From Moniliophthora roreri (Eukaryota; Basidiomycota; Agaricomycetes; Agaricales; Marasmiaceae): a stretch of 64,000 bases of DNA. Under the pieces are notes generated by a model, which was given only the letters and a program-made list of their open reading frames with translations, was not told the origin of the DNA and did not search any database. The stretch lies in the NCBI GenBank assembly GCA_001466705.2, contig LATX02000211.1, positions 1,612,001-1,676,000 on the forward strand. The letters are read 5' to 3'. Position numbers and translations under genes: made by a program. Positions 47,925-58,683 of the stretch are shown here, piece by piece (the stretch's first letter is position 1; every line of letters begins with the position of its first letter).

Positions 47925-49472
47925 ATGACAACTCTTTCACCAACACAAAACATCTCCCCTGTTGCAATTTCCCAACCAGGCAACGCCAACGCTTGGGATT
48001 CGGCATCATCGTCGACCACAGGGGACAGCTTTTCAGCACAGAACGGAACGTTCAAGCTAACATCAGACTACAATACTAGGCCCACATTGTCTCATCCGTC
48101 ACCACTCAGATCCGTAGCCATACTTCCCTCAACTACCCAGACCCATAGGAACTCTTTTTCCGGTCAAGGACAATATGAGTCACGGCTTCCAACATCGATA
48201 GGTCCCTCCTTATCCCTACAGGAGATGGCAAATCAATTAGGAATTCCTTCCCGTCTACCAGCCCCGCCTGGTATTGGTTCTACTACACGGCCTGTGGCAC
48301 CCGTTATTCGGACACCCCCACAACCCCAGCAGCCCGCAATGGCAGAGGGCGAGTCCCCCGAATTTATGTCAATGTTGGGCAACTACCTCAATATGCTTGG
48401 GAAACAGCCTGCTTCGGAGCCTCAGCACGAGTCACCGACTGCCGGGACCGCAGCATTAGAGAATTCGGGCGCTAATGATGCGCTGCGCAACCTGGGCAGT
48501 TGGTTGGGTACGCAGCTTTTACCCCTTTCTCCCACCTCTTTAAGTCTGACTTGCCTGTCCGTAGCCTCAGCTGCTCTTCCCGGTTCCACCTCACCTGCAT
48601 TCACCGACATTGGTGATGTGAGCGCCGAGGCTATGAACGACTTTTTAACATCTCCGCTCATTGATGACCCGTACGAAGAGTTTGGTACTTCACCGCTCAT
48701 GGATACACCATTGCTCGACTTTACGTCTCCATTGGACGAGACCTCACCTCTGATGAGCGATTTGAACACACCACTCATCCAGGATCAGGATGGGTCATTC
48801 GAAGGAGAACCACTCATCGTTGACCCTAGCGTCGAGATGTACAAGCAGCAGCAGCAGCAGCAACATCTACAGGTGCCTACTTCCAGCGTACAGAAGGTAC
48901 CAACTATTCAGCTTGACTACGACAACATGCTCAAGATGTCTCCCAACACCCCGGCGCTACAGTCCTTTGGTGAACAGTTCCCCAGCCCAGCAATGTCGAT
49001 AGACCACTCCTTCTCGCCAGCGGCCAGCTCGTCACCTCTGCCTCTAGCACGTTCTCGCGGCCGCCCACTACCGACAGGCACCCGCCGAGGCATTACGTCC
49101 GCATCGCTCATCCCCGAAGACGCTCCTACACAGCCTCGCCACTATGTTACACCATCAGCAACGTCCAGAAGGGAGATTCCATCAACCTTCCGGAAACGTC
49201 CTCGTGCTGTAGATGACGACGGTGATGAGCTTGATGAGGCACCTCCGCCCAACGCAACGGAGAAGGAGATAATCGAGTTTAAGCGGCGACAGAACACATT
49301 AGCGGCGAGGAAGAGCCGAAAGCGGAAGATGGTGCATTTGCAGAACTTGGAGGAGACGGTGACGAGGTTGACGAGGGAGGTGGAACAGTGGAAGACGCGA
49401 GCAGAGTTTTTAGAGGGGATGTGCGTTAATTCGGGTTTGCTCGGCTCCAACGGTTTGGGCGGTGTACCCTGA
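47925..49472 (+). CDS. Gcn4/Cpc1-like bZIP transcription factor
   Basis: The C-terminus (about residues 428-483) carries a basic region with the Gcn4-type core NTLAARKSRKRK, followed by a leucine zipper (LQNLEETVTRL and on). The long N-terminal part is Ser/Pro-rich with acidic-hydrophobic patches (SPLIDDPYEEF, TPLLDFTSPL) suited to activation, and a Gln run at 48844-48861. Members of this family control amino-acid biosynthesis genes. A 57 nt stretch at 48508-48564 has good splice sites (gtacgc to cgtag) but is free of stops and in frame, so the protein is 496 residues if spliced and 515 if retained. ATG 47925 is chosen because it follows the probable leader intron. Confidence 0.85.
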   Translation: MTTLSPTQNISPVAISQPGNANAWDSASSSTTGDSFSAQNGTFKLTSDYNTRPTLSHPSPLRSVAILPSTTQTHRNSFSGQGQYESRLPTSIGPSLSLQEMANQLGIPSRLPAPPGIGSTTRPVAPVIRTPPQPQQPAMAEGESPEFMSMLGNYLNMLGKQPASEPQHESPTAGTAALENSGANDALRNLGSWLGTQLLPLSPTSLSLTCLSVASAALPGSTSPAFTDIGDVSAEAMNDFLTSPLIDDPYEEFGTSPLMDTPLLDFTSPLDETSPLMSDLNTPLIQDQDGSFEGEPLIVDPSVEMYKQQQQQQHLQVPTSSVQKVPTIQLDYDNMLKMSPNTPALQSFGEQFPSPAMSIDHSFSPAASSSPLPLARSRGRPLPTGTRRGITSASLIPEDAPTQPRHYVTPSATSRREIPSTFRKRPRAVDDDGDELDEAPPPNATEKEIIEFKRRQNTLAARKSRKRKMVHLQNLEETVTRLTREVEQWKTRAEFLEGMCVNSGLLGSNGLGGVP

Positions 49473-51085
49473 AGGTGTAGATGAGTGGGATAAGACGATT
49501 GAACGCTGTTTCTTGTTTTCCTCATTATTACACTATTGAACCTATGCATGCTTTCTATATACCCCGCCTCACTCCCCCTACATTGCATCTAAAACCAAGT
49601 TATTTACATTATGTCTACGCTACTATTACTGACCATGTTCGTTCCATTGCTGTCGAAGAGATATGTATTGTACTACTAGTATTGAACAGTGATATGTTGA
49701 ATTAGATCAATTTTCGAGGTGAACACTTGAGCTGGACGCTACCTATTGGCTACTTGTGACTACACCGCCAACAAGGGGGCATCTTTGAATTTGTTGACTT
49801 TGTGAATTTTGCGTGATCGATCATGTGGTTGACGAGGGAGGTGGAACAGTGGAAGACGCGAGCAGAGTTTTTAGAGAGGATGTGCGTTAGTTCGGGTTTG
49901 CTCAGCTTTACTCTGTCATGCTAGCTTAACGCAGATAAGTCTTGCCTGAGGTGTCTTTGAGCCGTCAGGCAGCCTCAGTACTCAACGATATGAACTTCTA
50001 CATAATGCTGCTGATACGGGATGATTATGACGGAGGGTAGATGTAATTGTTGAGCAAAGTACTAGTCGTGACTGAGGGAAACAGAAATCACACAGTCAAA
50101 TCCGAGCAACTGCTTCTTTTACTCGTTTCCAAGGGCTCTCGGAGAACTCCGGGGAAAAGTCGCGTTCTTCGCCCCATGCCCAGTTTTCAACTTTGTTACC
50201 TCATCTCCCCATCTGCTCCTTCCTCAGAATGCCTTGCTAGACATTATATCTGTGATGCATTGAAATAGATAGCTTAGGATGCTTGGAATGTACTATAGAA
50301 TTATCCAGTGTACCTGTACAGAGTCAGTTATACCGGATCGCGTATCTTCAACATGCACCTGACGAGTCACGTTAAGGTCATGAACCTAAAATCTCATGTT
50401 GTCAGAGAACTCCGAGAACCGCAAAACTGTGGTTGCAGATATGCTCTATTGCGAGGATTAGAAGACATTTCGACGCTATAGTCAAGGTTAATGAGCACAT
50501 GCTGTAACGTGACCTGAAGCCCGGAATATTCCGAGGACCCTCGAAAAATGATCCGTCTGATGATATTCAATCAATTCGGACGGTCATAGGTCTAATATTT
50601 TTGGATGGTCACAATGTCCCAAGGGGTCCGTCCGAATCCGCTCGTTCTGTGACTCCAAAAGCCTGCTTAATTTAACAGTTTTTGGCGCCAATTTCCGAAA
50701 ATTTCTGGTGGTCACGAACCGCCGCCCGAATTGAAATACCCAATATATTTTTGCCCGTCGGTAGTGTACGCGACCCAGACCCAGCCACGCGAGTCGGGCT
50801 TGCCATACTCGGCTGAGGCAACTCCGATATCAATCTTGGAACTACACCACCATGATGGCTATACGAAACAGATCTCTCGTCGCATCATCGCACTCCGAAG
50901 TTGATGGAAACGCTATTCCTGGAGCATATATCACAATAGCTATTGTTGTATTGACGGCGTGCTATGGTATCTTAAAAGCTAACGCCTACTAGCGAACCGC
51001 CAGCATTCCCAGAATCAATGGCGACAAACAGAGTAATTTATATCATTATATCACTCTAGGGTCAATTCCATTTTCATCCATCACA
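49473..51085. other. Intergenic, holds a duplicated piece of the bZIP gene
   Basis: Apart from the zipper-coding scrap at 49827-49905, no gene or RNA was recognised in this stretch. Confidence 0.5.
49827..49905 (+). repeat. Direct duplicate of 79 bp of the bZIP zipper coding region
   Basis: Bases 49366-49444 (zipper end and following residues) recur here with only a few substitutions and no gaps. The copy has no flanking coding context and reads into a stop. It is a gene-fragment duplication 460 bp downstream of its source. Confidence 0.85.
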
Positions 51086-52019
51086 ATGGTTCAGTACTAT
51101 AGGTGTGCTATACTCCGTTCCGTTGTTCTATCGCTAACAGTTAACATGTAGATTTCTCCCACTGCTCGTGGCGATAGCAGGTGCAAAATCATTTACACTC
51201 AATACCCCATCCAACATCACCGTATTAAAGGAATTTTCGGTCGAATGGACTTCGCTGCCTAGCGATCCGCAAAACATTACCATCATATTCTATGACCTGA
51301 CGAGAACACCACGATGCGAAGCAAGCGAGGTTTCTCATAGAGAAAAGTTGATTGTGGTACCAGGCATATCAGCTGGACAGGGAAGAATAGATTCGTTATT
51401 ATACCAGCACACGGGGTGCGTTCTTCATCTATCTCACATTTCTAAAGCTGATCTCTTGAATAGGCGGTTTGTGCTTTGTGCATTTTCCTACCAAGCGTAT
51501 GGCTCAATACTCAGTATTCGGCATACAAAATCCATCTAACTGGGCTTATTATTCAGTGACCCACCGCAAGATAACCTCCGAGTTAGCCTCTTCAACTCGA
51601 GTGAAATTTTCGCCTCGATTTCTCCGGAAACAACTACTGTCACCCAGACTCTACCAACCAGTACCTCGAGCTTTACTCCGCGCAAGCCAATCAATGACGC
51701 GACCATTATCGGAGGTGTTCTTGGGGGCTTTTTTGCTCTCGTACTTGCCCTGATTATTATGCTATTCTCATTCTGTCGTGTCCGCGTCGTACGACTACAG
51801 ACAGACAGTAGTATAAACGCAGATGCACCTTCAACGGTAGCCACAGGGTCTCGCAACATGACGCTGAGCTCTCGCTACACGGTATCCTCATTGCCTCCGC
51901 AGAGTTGGAGTAGTACAAGTGGTTCGGGGTCTCAATCTGGTCTTGAAAGAATAACAGAAGTAGAAGAAACGTTACCTTCGTATGATAGTTTACCTAGGAA
52001 TCATCAGAGAAAACGTTGA
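51086..52019 (+). CDS. PY-tail membrane protein with LPSY variant motif
   Basis: Exons 51086..51102, 51152..51415, 51464..51496 and 51557..52019 splice to 258 codons, all phase 2. The signal peptide is MVQYYRFLPLLVAIAG. The ectodomain has PSNITVLKEFSVEW, a Cys in RTPRCEAS and the last-strand Cys in VLCAFSYQ. A membrane helix lies at about 155-178, followed by CRVRVVR. The tail (about 78 residues) ends in TLPSYDSL then a basic tail; LPxY is an accepted variant of PPxY for WW domains. It is the closest relative of the minus-strand gene at 21239. Confidence 0.85.
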
Positions 52020-52343
52020 TATCTAGATTTGGCTTGCGTTGTATCTTGCAATATCAACTTCCCTGACACGCCACGTGAAATCCCCTACCGTGCCTTTGTG
52101 CACCACAGAGATCCTGTCTCATTGTTGTGGATTGTAGTTAGACAGCATGTATTCTGAATTGCTGTGAGTCATTGCCTCGACACGTTGATTTTCTTCCAGG
52201 ATCTGATATCTAAAATCCACGTAGATCACCGAGACAGACCACTGATAGCCCGTATATATATATTTATATATATAGGTCATTAAGGCACTCCAAATATTAA
52301 GATATATATGAACCCACTTTGAGGTCGTCTATCAGCAACTACA

Positions 52344-53302
52344 ATGACGTGGATTCCCATTCTCATTCAGTGAGTTCTTTACGCTTATTGTGGTATTTTA
52401 CGTGCTTACATCTCGTTAGCCTTGTAACACTTATCACATTCGTTCACCCCTTTACGCTCGATGTATCTTCCAGTGTCATCGTTACAGACCGGTTTCCTGT
52501 CAAATGGACGTGGCTTCCCAACGAACCTAATGCCATAGTCATCGTGTTGAATGATGTCTCGAAAGTACCAGAGTGCGATAAAGCTGCCTCAACGAGACGG
52601 GAAGGATCCTTTGTCGTCCTAAATCTGCAAGATGAAGCTGGTTGGATCGGGTTTGATGTGCAGCGTCCAGGGTAAGTTCTCACTTTGTGGTCACACTCGA
52701 GAGAGGGAGAGAGAAAGAGAAGCTGAAGAATCCCCGTTCCATCGGCAGGACTTTTCAAACTTGTGCATTTTCGTACAATGTAACGTAAGTCGTCTTGTTC
52801 TCCAATTCGCCAAACTATCGGGATCATGTTATTCTGCTACTGTAGATCTGGAGACAAACCCGTGAACAGCCTAATAGCGAGTCTAGCAAACTCCACGACG
52901 TTCACAGCTACTGTGCTTTATACAACAACAACAGTTACTATCAGCCCGACACAAGCTGGAACCCCAGAGTTTCAGCCTCGAAAGAGTATTGCTGCACCAG
53001 TGATCGGCGGCACAATCGGAAGCTTCATGCTTCTTTCATCTATCATAGGAACCATCCTATTTCGATGTTTCCAATACCGAATTATCCGCTTGGCCAGAAC
53101 ACGGCCCTCTCGGAATCATGGGAGAAGCACACCATACTCGTTATTTCAAAGTCATTTGACGAGTTCCAAGAAGGCGAAAATAACTGCGGCACATACAGAC
53201 AGCAGGAATTCGACGCAAATCATCGATTCATTTCGGAGCGAAAGTCAAAGGGATATAAATAATGTCGAACCGCCGCCCCCGGCGTACAGCCCAGCTCTGT
53301 AA
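52344..53302 (+). CDS. PY-tail single-pass membrane protein (pair member of 19218)
   Basis: Exons 52344..52369, 52420..52671, 52749..52784 and 52846..53302 splice to 256 codons, all phase 2. The signal peptide is MTWIPILIHLVTLITFVHP. The ectodomain has SSVIVTDRFPVKWTWL, a Cys in VPECDK and the last-strand Cys in QTCAFSYN. A membrane helix lies at about 154-178. The tail lacks DSGWRP and ends PPPPAYSPAL. It sits 324 bp after the 51086 gene, in the same order and orientation as the related pair at 22254-19218. Confidence 0.85.
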
Positions 53303-53468
53303 TCTATGTGGAAGTCTAGAAATGAAATGCGTAGTCCTACAACCGGCAGAACGCACCATGGATATCAAAAAAAAGGCCGTTTACAGTATTTTGATGAAGA
53401 TCTGAGTGGCGAAACTTTATCAGGCAAGGCAGGAAGCGTCGGAAAAGATAAGACTTGCCTGAACGAAA

Positions 53469-54163
53469 TCATGGCAGGTGTTTGCAGCAGTAGGCTGGAC
53501 CCGTTTGCGGAAGCCACACTCGACAAGAGGGGCAGGATCTAGGTTGGGTTGTGGTGCTCTTCCGACCCAGTTCCTTCAGTATTTCGTTGGTGTCTGACCT
53601 ACGGATTTCGATTATCTCGTTCCATACATGTCGACCCACTAGGGACTCTGACATGGCAATCCGTGTAGAAATAATCAATGTTTGGCGTATGGAGATAGCA
53701 TAGACCAAATTTCCAAGGATAAAAATAGGATCGATAAATATTTTCAGAGCCTGGTTGGCATATATATGACGATCCAGCTGAAAAGATCCCAACACAATAT
53801 TTCCTGGATATTTCTTTGTATCAGATATATCATGGGACATAAATCATGGGGCATACCACTGTACACAGACCACACGAGTGGTTCCCAGCGATCTGCACGA
53901 CCCTCATAGTATTCCAGCCTAACTCGAAAGGCCCTCCTGACTTGACTTGAGTCATCGAAAGTCTGTACCCAATTGAACGCCTGCGTCAAATTGCTGAATG
54001 GGAATTCGACGGGAAGGGGATAGTCTGGATGAGGAGGAGGAATATCGATCACGCGGCGATAGAGTTGTAGAGCGTTAATAATGCTCTGCATCCAATCCTT
54101 CGTCAGGGCCGCAAGAGTATCGATGAGCGGACGAATGTCTTCGTTGGCTGGATTCTGGGACAT
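53469..54163 (-). CDS. Unrecognised protein with putative CCCH zinc knuckle (copy 1)
   Basis: Exons in reading order 53857..54163 and 53469..53803 splice to 213 codons, one phase-1 intron. There is no signal peptide or membrane segment, so it is probably intracellular. Shared blocks with the next gene are PPPHPDYPLPVEFPF, GRADRWEPL, IEIRRSDTNEIL, and a C-terminal C-x2-C-x11-C-x2-H (CPSC...YCCKH) that could bind zinc. I do not recognise the family. It lies in tandem with a paralog at 55423. Confidence 0.65.
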
Positions 54164-55422
54164 GCCTGAGTGGACGAGACTGGTCTAAGTGCTTATATCA
54201 GTGGACAGATCTATGTAGCGTACCTGCTTTACACGGACAGAGGGGAGTGTCAACCGTCTGCAACTCATTCCATGTCAGTGCAGGTGACTCAATGATAGTC
54301 AATGACGAAAGTAAGACCTATTGGCCTGAGAACAAACCTGAACAAACGCACGGCGCTTCGGAACTGAACGTAAGTGCGAAGTAATCTGGATACTGGAATA
54401 AGTCTTGCTTCCGTCAAACCCAATCCGACAAAGGGCATCTTTGAGCTAATGTTGATAGGTATATTGCCTCCCAGATGCTACAATTGTTAAAGTCGAAACT
54501 GCGGGATGATATGGGTCTCAGCGTGAGCAAGTGAAGCGAACGAACTCGGAAAGCCATGCGGATTACATTGTCGTAACCAGCTCATCTTCTGAGCTCAGAA
54601 TCAGGGGTGGGAGAACGCAGATAACGAGCTAACCGATAAACGCTCAAATTCAAACACCTCCTCCTCCAAAACCTAGTAGTCATGCAGTTGCGGCTACAAG
54701 AAGACTCGAAATAGGACCATGAGAGGATGGCGGGCGAGAATGAAGAATATGAGTAAAATGGCTGGTTAATATCGTCTATGTTGTCAGTGGTGTCGTCACC
54801 GGCGCACGTATCAAGTTCTGAGTCAATCCCTAGCTTCTTGTGTTCTTGTGAATTGACATCAAGTGTCGTTCGTGAACATGTGACGTACTGCCGTGAGCGA
54901 CCTTGAAAGGAATTGCGCACCTGATGGTATCAAAGGCCTTAGAACGTTCGTGCGCTACTACTTCAACGCGTCGCTGCGTCGCGAAAGATCCGTGTTGAGT
55001 TAAGTAACGGCTTTATGAATGGGGAAAGACAAGGAAAGGGTTGGGTGGGGGGGAGATGATGGTGGAAGGGAAGATAGGAAACCTGGGGTCTTGGGAATCT
55101 TTATGTGAAAAGTCCAGCGTGCGCACGGGCCAGTCAGGGTTGTTCGCTTTTGTAATTGGGTATTTGGGCCAGAGACAGCCTGAGACTGCTGGAGTTGTTG
55201 TGAGCTGTTGTGGGCAGCAGTTGACGGAAAAAAAAGATGAAGATGACGAGAGTGAGAGTGAGAAGCAAAAAAGATTGTCAAATTGATGACGGGAGCCGCG
55301 GCAATCGTAACTTCATGATCACTGGTAGACGAGTGGTATATTCATGCCCATAAACGCAAAACGCCTTATAATGTGCTTAGAATTGAATCAAAGCTATGGA
55401 TGATGAGAAATAAAACCAAACT
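54164..55422. other. Intergenic between tandem paralogs
   Basis: No gene was recognised. A 112-codon minus-strand frame (54582-54920) has no domain and no partner exon. Confidence 0.45.
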
Positions 55423-56149
55423 TCACGGAACAGGAGAAGGGTAGCTCACACTCAGGTGTTCCAGGCAGTAGTTAGGTCCAGCATGTGGTAGCCACGTTTG
55501 GCATGTGGGACAAAACCTCGGCTGGGATGAAGTATTCCTTCGACCCAGTTCCCGGAGGACCCGGTTTGTGTCGGACTGACGGATCTCGAATATCTCGGTC
55601 CATATGGTCGAAGGGCTGGTAGGCGGTGTGGTCAAGATGATCCTACTCGATACAACAACCTTCCGGTGCAAGCTAACCGCGAGTATCAAGCTTTCCAAAA
55701 TAAACACTGGGTCAATTGAGACCACCGACTGATCAGCGTAAATTCGACGGTCGAGCTCGACAGATCCAATGACAGTAGTTCCTAATCGATGATTTCAATA
55801 TTGATACTCATCGTGATTGGGATAAGGATTTACCGCTGTGAATAACCCATAGAAGCGGTTCCCAATGATCAGCGCGACCGGGAAGTAGCGATACTTTCAC
55901 AGGGAGATTGTGGTTGACTTGGGTTGCATCGTCGACAACTTGAATCCAGTGAAAAACTTCAGATAGACCCTCAAAGGGAAATTCGGCGGGTAGAGGGTAG
56001 CTTGGATGTGGTGGCGGAACACCGACAAATCGATGATATGTCTGTAACGCGTCCAGGAAGCCTTGAAGCCAGTCTTTGACCAGCGCGGAGAGCGTGGTGA
56101 GAACTGTTTGGGAGAGGCCTGGCGCATTACTTGCCTGGTTGTTTGGCAT
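55423..56149 (-). CDS. Unrecognised protein with putative CCCH zinc knuckle (copy 2)
   Basis: Exons in reading order 55834..56149 and 55423..55781 splice to 224 codons, one phase-1 intron at the same place as in copy 1. Blocks PPPHPSYPLPAEFPF, GRADHWEPL and FEIRQSDTNRVL align with the neighbour, and the C-x2-C-x11-C-x2-H signature (CPTC...YCLEH) is kept. It has an 11-residue longer C-terminus (YPSPVP end). Conserved splice position and metal-like ligands in a diverged pair argue that both are real genes. Confidence 0.65.
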
Positions 56150-58540
56150 GGGATCTTGGTCCAGAACTGAGATAATTTGAGTTTTTCAATGAAGCGATTG
56201 GTGAGCTGTCAGCAAAAAGGATATTAGGACTTGAACATTACTCGCCCTCCAGGTAGGCTGAAAGTTACCGGCGTTCCGTACTCCAACAACATACGGGTAC
56301 CGGCTACCAATTTCAAATGCCTTCTCACTCCAGAAGTCCAGCTGTAAGCCTTTGAATTGACAGAACGCAATCTCAGTGTAAGCCTTTTTCGGTTACGAAG
56401 GCATATCATATTTCGGGGAGCAAATGGTTTACATATCTGTTCAAGCTATCAGCATGGGCATTGGAATCGATCAAAACTGCCACAACCCGTGCTGGTGGAT
56501 ATCGAGGTCTTTAGTCCTTATGCCCTCAAGGTGGAAGAACGTGACTTACAAAGAAATCTGGATCTGCGCAACCTGTCATCCGTAACATCCGAGGAGAAAG
56601 GGGTAACGGCAACAACTCCCAAGTTTCGGGTAAGTTTGACTAGAATGGGTCAATAAATGCAGACTGTGAGAGCTTGAGGGAAAGCTAGGATAAGGGTTGC
56701 CTTTGCCGAGCCTCGCTGAAGCTTTGATTGGGTTGATCATGACGGGAGGAAGCAAGGCGGAAGCGAGAAGTACGGAATGTTCCGTCGTTATCACTGACTT
56801 CTCAGGGTCAAAATGCACCTCAATTCGGTACAGTGCAGTTATTATCCTGGATCTAGCTCAAATGCACTAGTAACATGCACTGATCCCGAACTAGGCTTGC
56901 TAGGGTCGAGGCTGCGTTATTCTGATTGTAACATTTCAGTTGCCAATGTCAATGTGAAGGAAGGCATTACACCTAATGAATGCAAATTACCTAAGTGCTA
57001 CACGAGAATGCAAGCGTGCAACCTGGAACGTCCTGAGATCACCCACCTCCAGCGACCCACCATATCGTCTCTTTCCCTCGCCTAGGTTTTTCAGTCTCAT
57101 CGAAGTCGCTAGGGTCCGGAGGGTCGCTCAATGTCAACTACAGGTGATTCAGATTATCAGCGCCAGGGAAGGCTGAATAACGTACAGTTTTGCCCTTGGA
57201 ATGCCAGAGCACTGCGAGTCATATTCGTAAGAACTAAGTCTATACCTTATATATTCACCGCGCCCTGGAACGGAAGACTTCTTGAGAAGGAATGAGCACA
57301 CTTTCAGCATAGCGTGAATAACGCCTACAGAACACTTCTCGGAGGAACTATGGTCCAAGAGGCAGTGCTTTAGGTTGAAGGGTTCCGTAAGCATGATTCT
57401 AAGAAGGTATGGCCTATGAGCATTAACCTTTCAGCGAGGTAACGAGTAGGGAAAGGGAACGAACCTCAGGGATTGGGACACTTTGCGGTTGGTCACCGAG
57501 GCCGGCCAAGCCAATCAGCATTGCATTGTCACTATAGAGCAGGCCTAGGTGTTTCGAACTGAAAACCAGTACCAACAAGACTCTCCAATCACCTCACTTC
57601 GCAACACCCTAGACAACGATTATCCACAGCTTCTCTCTACAGACTTGAGCACCCGTATCCCAGAGATTGGTTTCTTCTGCTGAAGGGCTATGTCAGAGCT
57701 AAAATATACCAGCAATCTCAACGAAGGGTAACCCGCCTAGTTACTCGATGATCAACCCTGTTGATGGTCTCCGGGGGAGTAACTGACGAGCTCTAGCGGC
57801 TATTTTCTTGATGTGAAAGACAAGAGTTGATCCGTGTAGACATTTCTTCACGATTTGGAGGATATTCGAAGGGGTCGAGCTCAAAAATCGCATCAGACGG
57901 TGAGGCCGGTGAGGGTGAAGAGGAAGCGTAACGCACGAGGCGCCGCGTGACGTCGGCATTTCGGTACCAGTCCCAGGTCCACAAGGACCTCGCACCTTGG
58001 ATCGGAACGGTCACCGTGCTTTCCTCTCCTAGTCAATCTAGGTTGCATTGATGGACTAGGGTTTGTTCTGTGGCTCAGAAGCACGACCAAACTTCCGATG
58101 ACCACTCCTCTGAGTCTCAATCATCAATGTGCCTACATGGGCAATGCGCTACTCGTTCAATGACTATCGAGCCCGGGCTGGAACCACTGAAGACAGGCCT
58201 TGGAACCTATTGTTTTCTCGAATCAACGAATGGATGGCAATATGCGTTGGAACTTGAGGGTTGAACTCAAGGTGTTTTTCGCGTGCTCGCGTTTTCAGGA
58301 ACAGATTGCCGCATCATCAACACCGCCTTCCTCCCGTCTCCGCATTCAATATCGCTTGGAAAAGCCAGAATCACTGACAACCTGCTGTCTAGGAAACTAC
58401 TGCAATGGTAGTCATCTGCGGACTACCAGGCGCGAGTCACATCCGAGCGCTCAATGCTGAAACATGCACAGTCTAAATAAATGTATTGTCAACTGCGCCC
58501 CCTCTTCCAGCTGATCAAGATGTGACAGATGCCCTCTAGT
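56150..58540. other. 2.4 kb region without a recognised gene
   Basis: Several unrelated short frames were seen, for example minus strand 57793-58014 (WTWDWYRNADV), without start context or splice chain. They could be exon remnants. Confidence 0.4.
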
Positions 58541-58541
58541 C

Positions 58542-58550
58542 ATCATATAT
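58542..58550 (+). promoter_or_regulatory. TATA-type element upstream of the Cys-rich secreted protein
   Basis: TATATAAGG lies about 135 bp upstream of the ATG at 58684, a plausible core promoter position given a short leader. Confidence 0.45.
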
Positions 58551-58683
58551 AAGGTGCAATGATGCCATCTGTAATCCCTAGCGATTGTATCGTCTCCTCT
58601 ACACATTCCTTCTATTCTTCCTTACCAGGGCAGAGCCTTGCGTAGCATCCCATCTTTCTTATCACACTACCACACTCGACATC

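Noticed and set aside
1..53302. Reading the PY-tail genes as GPI-anchored Kre9/KNH wall proteins
   Set aside because: The ectodomain strands recall that fold, but every member has a membrane helix followed by basic residues and a long tail, which rules out a GPI anchor; the fold relation stays unproven.
57741..58120. Overlapping minus-strand frames with Trp/Tyr-rich segment
   Set aside because: Three frames compete, none with homologous blocks or clear splice sites.
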